The position numbers and the translations under genes are program-made. From contig JAEZAU010000049.1 of NCBI GenBank assembly GCA_023430325.1, forward strand, positions 1 to 11,588: a stretch of 11,588 nt of DNA, in the 5' to 3' direction. The notes under the pieces are model-generated. The model was not told the origin of the DNA. It saw only the letters and a list, made by a program, of their open reading frames with translations, and did not search any database. Positions 5,959 through 11,588 of the stretch are shown piece by piece. This DNA comes from Bacteroidota bacterium (GTDB taxonomy: Bacteria; Bacteroidota; Bacteroidia; Flavobacteriales_F; PHOS-HE28). The first letter of the stretch is position 1, and the number at the start of each line of letters is the position of its first letter.

Positions 5959-6016
5959 GTTCCCGCAGCGTCTTATCCACCAGCCGGTCCCGCTGCATGT
6001 TGCGTTCGATCTTCGG
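5959..6016 (-). pseudogene. Short vsr fragment (about 19 codons)
   Basis: Bases 5959-6016 match the minus-strand coding sequence of the vsr gene around 5065-5122, with few differences. Read on the minus strand it encodes PKIERNMQRDRLVDKTLRE and no more of the enzyme. Its gene-5' edge is at the same KIER codon as the fragment at 4260-4406. It shares with that fragment the variant CCCGCAGCG where the fuller gene has CCTCCAGCG, so the two fragments are closer relatives of each other at that point. It fills the gap between the second toxin's stop (5957) and the promoter box of the third module (6026). Confidence 0.85.
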
Positions 6017-6025
6017 GGTCGCTTC

Positions 6026-6033
6026 TATCTTTA
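6026..6033 (+). promoter_or_regulatory. Probable -7 promoter box (TATCTTTA) for the third antitoxin-toxin pair
   Basis: TATCTTTA matches TAnnTTTG in all but the last base and ends seven bases before the ATG at 6041. It is placed as in the other two modules here. The sequence upstream of it, where a -33 element would lie, belongs to the vsr fragment. Confidence 0.4.
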
Positions 6034-6040
6034 CAAGACC

Positions 6041-6283
6041 ATGGGCAAGCAAGCCGAAAAGAAGATCGAACTGGCAAAGAAGATCCTGGATCTTGAAGAT
6101 GCTGACATGCTGCGATCGGTGGATGAGCTTGTGAATGGAGGTCCTTTCAAGCTGAGCAGATCCGAACTGAAGGAAGTGAAGGCGATCCGCGACAGGCATC
6201 TAAAAGGAGAAGGAAGTTCTGACTCATGGCCCAATGTGAAGAAGCGGATGCAGGCATTGATCAGCGATCGGAAGAAAAAGTAA
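6041..6283 (+). CDS. Antitoxin / addiction-module protein, homologous to the one at 4696-4929
   Basis: An 80-residue lysine-rich helical protein. AKKILDLEDADMLRSVDELV and KAIRDRHLKGEGSSDSWPNV align with the first module's DAIDDAHLLDAVERTLQGG and DATWERHKRGEGQTFSVEE, so the two antitoxins belong to one family although they are strongly diverged and lie on opposite strands. Its stop at 6281-6283 is followed five bases later by the ATG of a ParE/RelE-type toxin frame. It should sequester that toxin and may autoregulate the near-leaderless promoter just upstream. The reading frame is complete. Confidence 0.8.
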   Translation: MGKQAEKKIELAKKILDLEDADMLRSVDELVNGGPFKLSRSELKEVKAIRDRHLKGEGSSDSWPNVKKRMQALISDRKKK

Positions 6284-6288
6284 GTCCA

Positions 6289-6586
6289 ATGAAGCGGCTC
6301 TATGAATTGGAGCTCCGTGAAGAAGCTGAAGAGGACGTTGCAGCTTCGGTAGTCTGGTACAGTGAGAACCATCCTTCGAGAGTTCAACGGTTCCTCGAAG
6401 CGCTGGAAGAGTGTCTCTCGTTCATTTCAAGAACATCCAACTACCCCGGCGATCCTGGAGGACGGGATCAGGCAACTCCCGCTACGTTCCTTTCCATTGT
6501 TTGTGGTGTATATGATCGTTGATCAAGCTGTCTTGATCATACGCGTTTTCCACATGAGCCGCGATGAGCGCTTCAAGCTGCAATAG
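6289..6586 (+). pseudogene. ParE/RelE-family toxin, broken by a one-base frameshift
   Basis: From the ATG at 6289 the frame reads MKRLYELELREEAEEDVAAS and VVWYSENHPSRVQRFLEALE, the strand-helix-helix start of the family, up to RTSNYP. The rest of the toxin continues in another frame: AILEDGIRQLPLRSFPLFVV, YMIVDQAVLIIRVFHMSRDE and a TAG at 6584-6586. Removing one C from the CCCC run at 6444-6447 restores a 98-residue protein co-linear with the intact toxin at 4415-4699 (IRQLPVAGFPFVILYRP and VLRVFHTSQDPRKK there). As it stands the product is truncated and out of frame after residue 53. It is real decay or an indel error in a homopolymer. A vsr fragment begins about 16 bases beyond its stop. 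Confidence 0.85.
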
Positions 6587-6602
6587 TGATCTGCTCCCAT
6601 GG

Positions 6603-6637
6603 GCGGATCACCCGCCAGCCTTGTTCCCGTCTCATCC
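6603..6637 (-). pseudogene. Very short vsr fragment (about 35 bp)
   Basis: The 25 bases at 6603-6627 match 5044-5068 of vsr with one substitution. Across a small gap, CGTCTCATCC then resembles CGTCTTATCC of the gene. The fragment corresponds to the EQGWQVIRFW part of the enzyme and lies in the same orientation as the other copies. Like the 4260-4406 fragment it reads TTGTTCCCG where the fuller gene has TTGTTCCTC. It fits the pattern of a vsr 3' remnant after each toxin gene, but it is short enough that a search is needed to be certain. Confidence 0.6.
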
Positions 6638-6650
6638 GAAGCTAGATCAT

Positions 6651-6998
6651 TCACATCCCCACCGCCCCATACGGCCACGGGATCCCTGTCCTGATCGTAT
6701 CGCCATCGGCAGTTGGCGTCTTCACACACGCAACCATGCTCTTGTCACCGCAGATGTTCCAGCGCACCATCGATCCCTCCTGTTGCTGATCGAAGGAGAC
6801 CACTTCCTGCCAGGCGTGTGAGCGAACAGCCACGTAGAGCGCACAGGTCCGTTGTACGATGTCAGCCGTGGCAAGGTCGGCGTGGATCAGCTGAAGGCGC
6901 ACTGGTGGGATGGCTGGATCGGTCGGCTCCGGTTCTGCCGGTGTGCATGATCCGAAAGAGAGCATCAGGAACAAGCCCGCCAATTTGCCAATTTCCAT
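6651..6998 (-). CDS. Small putative lipoprotein (115 aa), unknown function
   Basis: I chose the ATG at 6996-6998 because it gives MEIGKLAGLFLMLSFGSCTP, a compact lipoprotein signal with lipobox S-F-G-S-C at Cys18 and a proline/acid-rich linker after it (AEPEPTDPAIPP). A longer frame back to 7085 would bury the signal behind a charged leader. The mature domain has three further cysteines (in RTCALYV, WNICGDK and VACVKT) and alternating strand-like stretches, as in a small beta-rich periplasmic-facing domain. I recognise no family. It is divergent from the response regulator at 7173; a dyad-symmetric sequence lies ten bases upstream of its start (7008-7033). Confidence 0.68.
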   Translation of the reverse strand: MEIGKLAGLFLMLSFGSCTPAEPEPTDPAIPPVRLQLIHADLATADIVQRTCALYVAVRSHAWQEVVSFDQQQEGSMVRWNICGDKSMVACVKTPTADGDTIRTGIPWPYGAVGM

Positions 6999-7007
6999 GG
7001 TTCGATC

Positions 7008-7033
7008 GGATCTGAAGTAAAGTTCAAAGATCC
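7008..7033. promoter_or_regulatory. Dyad-symmetric sequence upstream of the small lipoprotein gene
   Basis: GGATCT (7008-7013) and AGATCC (7028-7033) are a perfect inverted repeat with GAA and TTC placed almost symmetrically inside. It lies between the divergent lipoprotein and response-regulator genes, ten bases from the lipoprotein start. It could be an operator or a leader hairpin; there is no direct evidence for a binding protein. Confidence 0.3.
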
Positions 7034-7172
7034 ACGAGCGAGATTCGCGGAATTGGGAAGTCCTTAACACTTTCTGGATCAACATGCCACTGTTCCTTTT
7101 CCCCAGTCCACAATAGCCGTAGTGGTACCGCAGTTGTTAGGAATGTTGCAGGTTGAACCAAACCAGAGCGGT

Positions 7173-7556
7173 ATGCCAGGAGCGTTGAAGATCATTGTGG
7201 CGGACGATAATGCGGATGCAGCTTCCACCATGTCCATTGTGTTGAAATACAATGGTTATGATGCGCATCCGGCCTATGGTGCTCCATCGGCGCTTGAGCT
7301 AGCGCGCAAGTTGCGGCCACAGGTGATGCTGATCGATATCGAGATGCCCACCATGGATGGTTATGAACTTGCCCAGGCGGTGAGGAACGACCCCAAATTG
7401 AGGCAAACCATGCTTATTGCGGTCACGGGCTACGATCGGGACCACCCGCGGGCACAGTCCTTCGCGTCGGGTTTCGATCATCACCTGTTGAAGCCGATCG
7501 ATCCATTCGAGATCGTTACGTTGATCGAAAAGCACACGGGGCCAGCACGCGCCTGA
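7173..7556 (+). CDS. Single-domain (CheY-like) response regulator
   Basis: A 127-residue stand-alone receiver domain from the ATG at 7173 (MPGALKIIVADDN). In-frame starts at 7143 (ATG) and 7122 (GTG) would add an unconserved leader. All receiver signature residues are present: acidic pair D11/D12, phosphoacceptor D55 in MLIDIEMP, T85 in IAVTGYD and K107 in LLKPID. There is no output domain, so the protein must act through protein contacts or as a phosphate relay or sink in the cytoplasm. Its receiver is of the same general type as that at the end of the hybrid kinase at 8822-10660 (DDN-DA at the start, then a (S/T)G(W/Y) and LxKP near the end), making that kinase a candidate partner. The next gene starts 33 bases downstream on the same strand. 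Confidence 0.92.
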   Translation: MPGALKIIVADDNADAASTMSIVLKYNGYDAHPAYGAPSALELARKLRPQVMLIDIEMPTMDGYELAQAVRNDPKLRQTMLIAVTGYDRDHPRAQSFASGFDHHLLKPIDPFEIVTLIEKHTGPARA

Positions 7557-7589
7557 TACGGGATCTTCTCCCTGCGCGATCTTCGCCGT

Positions 7590-8810
7590 GTGGCGGTAAC
7601 GCGTAAAAAGGATCTGCGCACAGGCGCATCGGTGTGGACCGCCGATCCGATCCCACATGTGGAACAGGATGAATTGCGATCGGATGCCCGTGCGGATGTG
7701 GCGGTCGTGGGTGCGGGCATCTCGGGCGCTATGGTCGCCGAGGAACTTTCCGCTCGCGGGTGTTCTGTGATCGTTCTCGACAAACGCGGACCCATGCGCG
7801 GATCGACCGCGGTCTCAACCGCGCTGGCGCAGTATGATCTTGATACGCCATTATTGGATCTTGCCGGAAAGATCGGGATCGACAAGGCCGTGCGTGCGTG
7901 GCAGCGTTCGCGCAGTGCGATGGAAGCTCTCGCCGATCGGTTGAATGAGCTGGATATCGAATGCGATCTCTCTCGTGTGCCTTCGATTCAACTGTGCGGC
8001 AATGTGCTCGATGCCGACCGCATGAAGAATGAATACGAGTTGCGGGCTTCCCACGGAATACCGGTGGAATTCGTGGATCGGAGAGCGCTCCTGTCACGTT
8101 TCGGGATCGATCGCGATGCTGCGCTGATGAGCTCCGGTGATCTGCAGATGCATCCATTGAAAATGACCGCTGGATTCCTGAACGCCGCGATCGGAAATGG
8201 AGCTCGCATCTTTTCACCGGTGGAAGTGAAGGAAGTGAATTGCGATCGGAACTGCGTCGAGTTGTTCACTGATGGCGGTGCGATCGTGCGTGCACGCCAT
8301 GCTGTCTTCGCCACAGGATATGAAGTCTTGAAATACGTGAAGCTCGCCGGCCACCGGATCGATTCGACCTACGCCATCGCAACGCGACCCCAACCACATG
8401 CGTTATGGCCGGAACAGGCCATGATCTGGGAAGCGGCCGATCCGTACCTGTACATCCGGACCACGCCCGATGGCCGCGTGATCTGCGGCGGCGAGGATGA
8501 ACACATCGCTGATGCCGAAGCACGTGATGCATTGCTTCCGCAGAAAATACGTGTGCTTCAAAAGAGATTGAAGGAACTGTTCCCGCATCTGGATACCGAA
8601 GCGGAATACGCATGGACAGGCACGTTCGGCACAAGCACCGCAGGCCTGCCATCGATCGGAGCGGTACCTGGAATGAAGAATTGTTACGTGATCCTCGCCT
8701 TCAGTGGAAATGGGATGATCTTCAGCCGCATCGCCGCCGATCTGATCGGAAAAACGATCCAGGGAATTTCAGATCCCGATGCGGATCTGTTCGCACTGCC
8801 GGATCGATGA
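7590..8810 (+). CDS. FAD-dependent oxidoreductase, DAO (D-amino-acid/glycine oxidase-like) family
   Basis: A 406-residue flavoprotein. The Rossmann fingerprint ADVAVVGAGISGAMVAEELS (residues 35-54, G-x-G-x-x-G at 41-46) is followed by VIVLDKR, whose Asp64 would bind the ribose of FAD. RGSTAVSTALAQY is the usual second flavin segment of this family. A central region (about 170-290) resembles the substrate domain. The C-terminus has YAWTGTFGTSTAGLPSIGAV and ILAFSGNGMIFSRIAADLIG, the W-x-G...D/S-G-x-P and G-x-G-x-x-x-x-x-x-A features of the DAO superfamily. The likely reaction is oxidation of an amine or amino acid in the cytoplasm; the substrate cannot be told. The start is GTG at 7590, and no in-frame ATG lies between the preceding stop and the conserved domain. 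It converges on the histidine-kinase gene with 11 bases between the two coding regions. Confidence 0.9.
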   Translation: MAVTRKKDLRTGASVWTADPIPHVEQDELRSDARADVAVVGAGISGAMVAEELSARGCSVIVLDKRGPMRGSTAVSTALAQYDLDTPLLDLAGKIGIDKAVRAWQRSRSAMEALADRLNELDIECDLSRVPSIQLCGNVLDADRMKNEYELRASHGIPVEFVDRRALLSRFGIDRDAALMSSGDLQMHPLKMTAGFLNAAIGNGARIFSPVEVKEVNCDRNCVELFTDGGAIVRARHAVFATGYEVLKYVKLAGHRIDSTYAIATRPQPHALWPEQAMIWEAADPYLYIRTTPDGRVICGGEDEHIADAEARDALLPQKIRVLQKRLKELFPHLDTEAEYAWTGTFGTSTAGLPSIGAVPGMKNCYVILAFSGNGMIFSRIAADLIGKTIQGISDPDADLFALPDR

Positions 8811-8821
8811 TCGAAAGGACC

Positions 8822-10660
8822 TCAGCCGTTGAGCACCTCAAGCAATTCGTTCCGTTCCAATGGCTTCACCAGATGTCCGTTGAAACCTGAATTCTCGGTA
8901 CGGCTTCTCACTTCGGGCTGGCCCCAGCCGCTCAAGGCATAGATGCGCGTCCCCTTCAGTGAAGGCATGCGCCGCATTTGCACGCAGGTTTCGTAACCAT
9001 TGATCCGCGGCATGCCGAGATCGAGGAAGATCAGCGCCGGCGCGAAGGCATCCACCACGGAAAGCGCTTCCTCGCCATTGTAAGCCACCTTCACTTCATG
9101 GCCCATATTCTTCAACATCAACGCGAGTGAATCCGCGGCATCGTGATTATCGTCCACCACCAGCACTTTGTGTGTGCGCATGGGCATCGATCGCGGCTGC
9201 ACTTTTTCAGTTGTATCCGGCGAAACTTCGATCGGTAACTCCACCGTGAATGTGCTGCCCTTGTTCTGGCCTTCGCTCTGTACACTGAGGCTTCCGTTGT
9301 GAAGATCCACGAGCTGCCGCGCGAGGCTCAGCCCGATCCCCAAGCCTCCCTGCCTTGGTGCATCATCGCGCTCCACCTGCTTGAACATGGTGAAGATCGC
9401 ATCCTGATCCACTGGCAAGATCCCCATTCCGGTATCGATCACGCGCACCACCGCGCGATCGCCTTCACGCACAGCCTTCACGCAGACCTTTCCACCTGCG
9501 GGCGTGTATTTGCACGCGTTCTCCACCAGGTTCATCAACACTTGTGTAAGCCGTGTGCGATCACCATGTATCGGCAGGTCCTTCTCGATATCGACCTCCA
9601 GCGTATGCTGCAGTTTTTCGATCTGCGGAGCCATCACATCCACCACATGCGCCACCACCTCGCTCAGATCCATTGGGGCCATGCGCAATTTCACCGCACC
9701 GCGATTGATGCGGCTCACCTCCATCAGATCATCCACAAGGTGTTTCAAGTGAAGCAATTGCCGCTGCATCATCCTGCGTGTATGCTTCTGTTCTTCAGCG
9801 GGAAGTTCGAGATCGAGCAATTCCAGGCCGTTCATCAACGGTGAAAGAGGATTGCGCAATTCGTGTGCGAGCACTGAAAGGAATTCATCCTTACGCTTGT
9901 CGTTCTCTTCAAGTGCCTCGGTGGCGTTGCGCAGTTCGGTGATGTCGCGCGTGGTGCCGGCCACTGCCTCCACCCTTCCATCCGTATCGAATACGGGAAT
10001 GAAGATGTAATCGTACACGCCGCCACCGCTCGCACCGGTGAAGGGGATCACGCCACGCAAGGGCTTTCCGGTGCGCGCCACCTGATCGATCTCATCCTCG
10101 TGCATGCGCGCATGCCATTCGGGATAACCAACATCACGAAATCCTTTTCCAACGATCTCTTCGCCTGTGATCCCGTACAGGTCCGTGAGCGCTTTGTTGG
10201 CGTAGATGAATTTGTGCTCCAGGTTCCAGACATACGCGAAATCGGGCGTATGGTCCAGGATGGTGGTGTAGATCCGTTGTTGCTTGCGTGAGGCCTCACT
10301 GGTCTCTTCCAGCTTACGCTCCACGTGTTTGCGATCGGCGTTGCTTTGGAAGAACACCACCATGCCATCCTCTCCCATCGGCTGGCTTTTGATATCGAAC
10401 CAGCTCTGCCACGGCTCATAGAACAACTCCATCCGCCCGTGCACGCGCTCCTTCATCGTACGCATGTAGAGGTGATAGACGGGCGTGCCCACCAGATCGG
10501 GGAATACATCCCAGATATGTTGGCCGATCACTGAACCGATCGGGAGTTGATATAGATCGGCGGCCGCCTGGTTCATGTACAGGTAGCGCAGATCCTTGTC
10601 GAAAATGGCGATGCCCATGGGCAGGTTGGCCACGAGTTCCTGCTCGTTCAGTTCGCTCAT
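8822..10660 (-). CDS. Hybrid sensor histidine kinase: PAS-PAS-HisKA-HATPase-receiver
   Basis: I chose the ATG at 10658-10660 (MSELNEQELVANLPMGIAIF) because it starts immediately before the first PAS domain; the frame extends 50 codons further without conserved content. Order in the 612 residues: PAS1 about 5-120; PAS2 with a PAC segment about 130-250 (ILDHTPDFAYVWNLEHKFIY ... AVAGTTRDITELRNA); HisKA with LAHELRNPL, phospho-acceptor H266; HATPase with N box LVENACKYTP, G1 VIDTGMGI and G2 GGLGIGLSLA; and a C-terminal receiver starting HKVLVVDDN with phosphoacceptor D547 in LIFLDLGMP. No transmembrane segment is visible, so it is a soluble sensor whose signal is probably bound or sensed by the PAS domains (ligand unknown). 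The terminal receiver suggests a phosphorelay, possibly onward to the lone receiver encoded at 7173-7556. Confidence 0.95.
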   Translation of the reverse strand: MSELNEQELVANLPMGIAIFDKDLRYLYMNQAAADLYQLPIGSVIGQHIWDVFPDLVGTPVYHLYMRTMKERVHGRMELFYEPWQSWFDIKSQPMGEDGMVVFFQSNADRKHVERKLEETSEASRKQQRIYTTILDHTPDFAYVWNLEHKFIYANKALTDLYGITGEEIVGKGFRDVGYPEWHARMHEDEIDQVARTGKPLRGVIPFTGASGGGVYDYIFIPVFDTDGRVEAVAGTTRDITELRNATEALEENDKRKDEFLSVLAHELRNPLSPLMNGLELLDLELPAEEQKHTRRMMQRQLLHLKHLVDDLMEVSRINRGAVKLRMAPMDLSEVVAHVVDVMAPQIEKLQHTLEVDIEKDLPIHGDRTRLTQVLMNLVENACKYTPAGGKVCVKAVREGDRAVVRVIDTGMGILPVDQDAIFTMFKQVERDDAPRQGGLGIGLSLARQLVDLHNGSLSVQSEGQNKGSTFTVELPIEVSPDTTEKVQPRSMPMRTHKVLVVDDNHDAADSLALMLKNMGHEVKVAYNGEEALSVVDAFAPALIFLDLGMPRINGYETCVQMRRMPSLKGTRIYALSGWGQPEVRSRTENSGFNGHLVKPLERNELLEVLNG

Positions 10661-10701
10661 TCGGGATCGTATCGAGGTGGCCGGATCGAATTCACGGACC
10701 A

Positions 10702-11130
10702 ATGGAGCCGAAGATAAATGCAGCTGCAGCGGATCCGTATTTAAAGAAAGTGAAGAGTTACTTTCACGCGATGCCTGCCAAACCGGTCGACATTGACTCA
10801 TACATATCAAACTTTCCGCCGGAGGTGCAGGAAAAGCTGCAGCAATTGCGATCGCTGATCAAGCGGATCGTGCCAGAAGCGACGGAGAAAATGAGCTACG
10901 GCATTCCAACATTCTTCCTGAAGAAGAACCTGGTGCATTTCGCAGCCTTCAAGGAGCATATCGGGTTCTACGCGCTGCCCACCACCAACGAGGCCTTCAA
11001 GAAGGAACTTTCAGGCTACAAAGTAGGCCGAGGTTCGATCCAATTCCCGCTGGATGAGGAATTGCCGATCGGTTTGATCGAGAAGCTGGTGCGTTACCGG
11101 GTGAAGGAATTGAAGGGGACGAAGGATTAA
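10702..11130 (+). CDS. DUF1801 / YdhG-like protein
   Basis: Residues 28 onward (PVDIDSYISNFPPEVQEKLQ ... EKMSYGIPTFFLKKNLVHFA, then AFKEHIGFYALP) carry the typical DUF1801 pattern: a helix after F-P-P-E-(V/I)-Q, the E-K-x-S-Y-G-(M/I)-P-x-F motif, and the A-x-x-x-H-I-G-F-Y strand. The family also covers the Fra-like 'iron chaperone' YdhG proteins; its biochemical role is poorly defined, so I give no function. The full 142-residue frame starts at the ATG at 10702. A start at 10771 (MPAKPVDIDSYI, 119 aa) matches the family's usual beginning better and would leave 110 rather than 41 bases between it and the divergent kinase gene. The C-terminus (KLVRYRVKELKG) is the family's usual basic helix. 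Confidence 0.88.
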   Translation: MEPKINAAAADPYLKKVKSYFHAMPAKPVDIDSYISNFPPEVQEKLQQLRSLIKRIVPEATEKMSYGIPTFFLKKNLVHFAAFKEHIGFYALPTTNEAFKKELSGYKVGRGSIQFPLDEELPIGLIEKLVRYRVKELKGTKD

Positions 11131-11244
11131 GATCATTCGCTCCCCTCGAAAACGCGAACGGCGGGCAGGTCGTTCCTGCGATCCGGAACCCGGTCCCTGA
11201 GACGGAACATTTCCCGTTCCAAAATAAAGGATCACTTTTAGGGC

Positions 11245-11588
11245 ATGTTTTCGCGATCCTTCCGGCCATTGCCGGTGCTGTTCAGTGCGATCCTGTTATG
11301 CGGTTGCGCTTCCATGCTCAACAAGGGGAACAATTCCCTCGTGATCGGCTCTGAACCATCCGGTGCGGCCGTGTATGTGAACGGCAACCAGAAGGGAACC
11401 ACGCCTTTCACCTACAGTTACACGCCCGATGATGGGGAGCACGTATCGATCGAACTGCGCAACCCCGGCTACCGGCCCACCACGCTTTCCCTGCGGCCCG
11501 GCATGGCAGGTGGCGTGCTCTTCGTTGATGCGATGCTGCTCGGGATCCCCTACCTGGTGGATCGGAACAACCCTTCGCTGTACCGGCT
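11245..11588 (+). CDS. PEGA-domain lipoprotein, N-terminal part (runs off the right edge)
   Basis: The ATG at 11245 opens a frame of 114 codons with no stop before the window ends. The signal peptide MFSRSFRPLPVLFSAILLCG leads to a lipobox L-C-G-C at Cys21. Next comes SLVIGSEPSGAAVYVNGNQK, then GTTPFTYSYTPDDGEHVSIE and LRNPGYRPTTLSL (about residues 34-86). This is the PEGA pattern (P-x-G-A-x-V-Y-V-(D/N)-G, G-x-T-P, hydrophobic strand, G-Y). PEGA domains are small beta-rich modules of cell-surface or envelope proteins. The hydrophobic segment after it (GGVLFVDAMLLGIPYLVD) resembles the short hydrophobic hairpin seen after PEGA in many such lipoproteins. The protein would sit in the outer or inner membrane facing the periplasm. 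The gene lies 114 bases downstream of the DUF1801 gene, with no obvious terminator between them. Confidence 0.88.
   Translation, partial: MFSRSFRPLPVLFSAILLCGCASMLNKGNNSLVIGSEPSGAAVYVNGNQKGTTPFTYSYTPDDGEHVSIELRNPGYRPTTLSLRPGMAGGVLFVDAMLLGIPYLVDRNNPSLYR

Noticed and set aside
4260..6637. Integron-style gene cassette array with attC sites between toxin-antitoxin genes
   Set aside because: Small toxin-antitoxin genes separated by repeats of about 60-130 bp recall integrons, but the repeats are coding fragments of vsr, lack the paired core sites (GTTRRRY and its complement) and the long imperfect palindrome of attC, and no integrase is present. The modules also lie on both strands.
7122..8810. 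Response regulator fused to the oxidoreductase by readthrough
   Set aside because: The two frames are in phase and separated only by a TGA and 33 bases, but both proteins are complete single units and no readthrough context or known fusion of this type supports it.
9299..9844. 181-aa open frame antisense to the histidine kinase
   Set aside because: It lies entirely opposite the conserved HisKA/HATPase coding region, is rich in His/Leu/Arg as expected from the reverse of GC-rich codons, and has no recognisable domain.
11204..11220. Terminator between the DUF1801 and PEGA genes
   Set aside because: GGAAC and GTTCC can pair around seven bases, but on the plus strand A residues rather than T residues follow, so it does not fit an intrinsic terminator for the upstream gene.
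1..11588. CRISPR array, tRNA or rRNA genes, transposase or phage genes
   Set aside because: I found no regularly spaced repeats, cloverleaf-like sequence, rRNA segments or transposase/integrase motifs when reading both strands.

Overview
The window looks like a chromosomal segment of a Bacteroidota (probably Flavobacteriales-like) bacterium with a moderate-GC genome. Four things suggest this. The class Ia ribonucleotide reductase tail at the left edge is of the type common in that phylum. A GGGCGTGCCCC...CACGC intergenic repeat of a kind I associate with Bacteroidota genomes follows it. Several promoters carry the phylum's TAnnTTTG -7 box, and Shine-Dalgarno sequences are mostly absent. The assignment is an inference from these signs; no rRNA or other decisive marker is present.

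Layout. (1) 1-390: 3' end of nrdA and a strong intrinsic terminator. (2) 404-507: dispersed-type non-coding repeat. (3) 560-4210: a visibly AT-richer block of envelope or secreted proteins with no assigned function. It holds a 63-aa cysteine-rich putative lipoprotein and a 717-aa secreted protein. The N-terminal part of the 717-aa protein reads like a trypsin-fold domain that has lost its catalytic residues, and its C-terminal part faintly resembles an OmpA-like domain. Facing them are a four-helix membrane protein and a 228-aa lipoprotein. (4) 4260-6637: an accessory patch of three type II toxin-antitoxin modules interleaved with one near-complete very-short-patch-repair (Vsr-like) endonuclease gene and three partial copies of that gene's 3' end. 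(5) 6651-6998: small lipoprotein. (6) 7173-10660: a single-domain response regulator, an FAD-dependent oxidoreductase of the DAO type, and, convergent to them, a PAS-PAS hybrid histidine kinase with its own receiver. (7) 10702-11588: a DUF1801/YdhG-like protein and the first part of a PEGA-domain lipoprotein.

The most unusual part is region 4. Each toxin gene ends within about 20 bases of a fragment of the vsr 3' coding region, and all the fragments lie in the same orientation as the full gene. Two of the three fragments begin at the same codon of the gene. Two of the three toxin genes are broken by single-base length changes in C runs, while all three antitoxins are intact. All three antitoxin start codons lie 4-7 bases after a perfect or near-perfect -7 box, which suggests leaderless mRNAs. 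This looks like repeated cassette insertion or shuffling at a preferred site in or beside vsr, followed by decay of toxins but not antitoxins.

In region 6 the response regulator, oxidoreductase and hybrid kinase are ordinary housekeeping or signalling genes. Their proximity permits, but does not prove, that the lone receiver is phosphorylated by the hybrid kinase.
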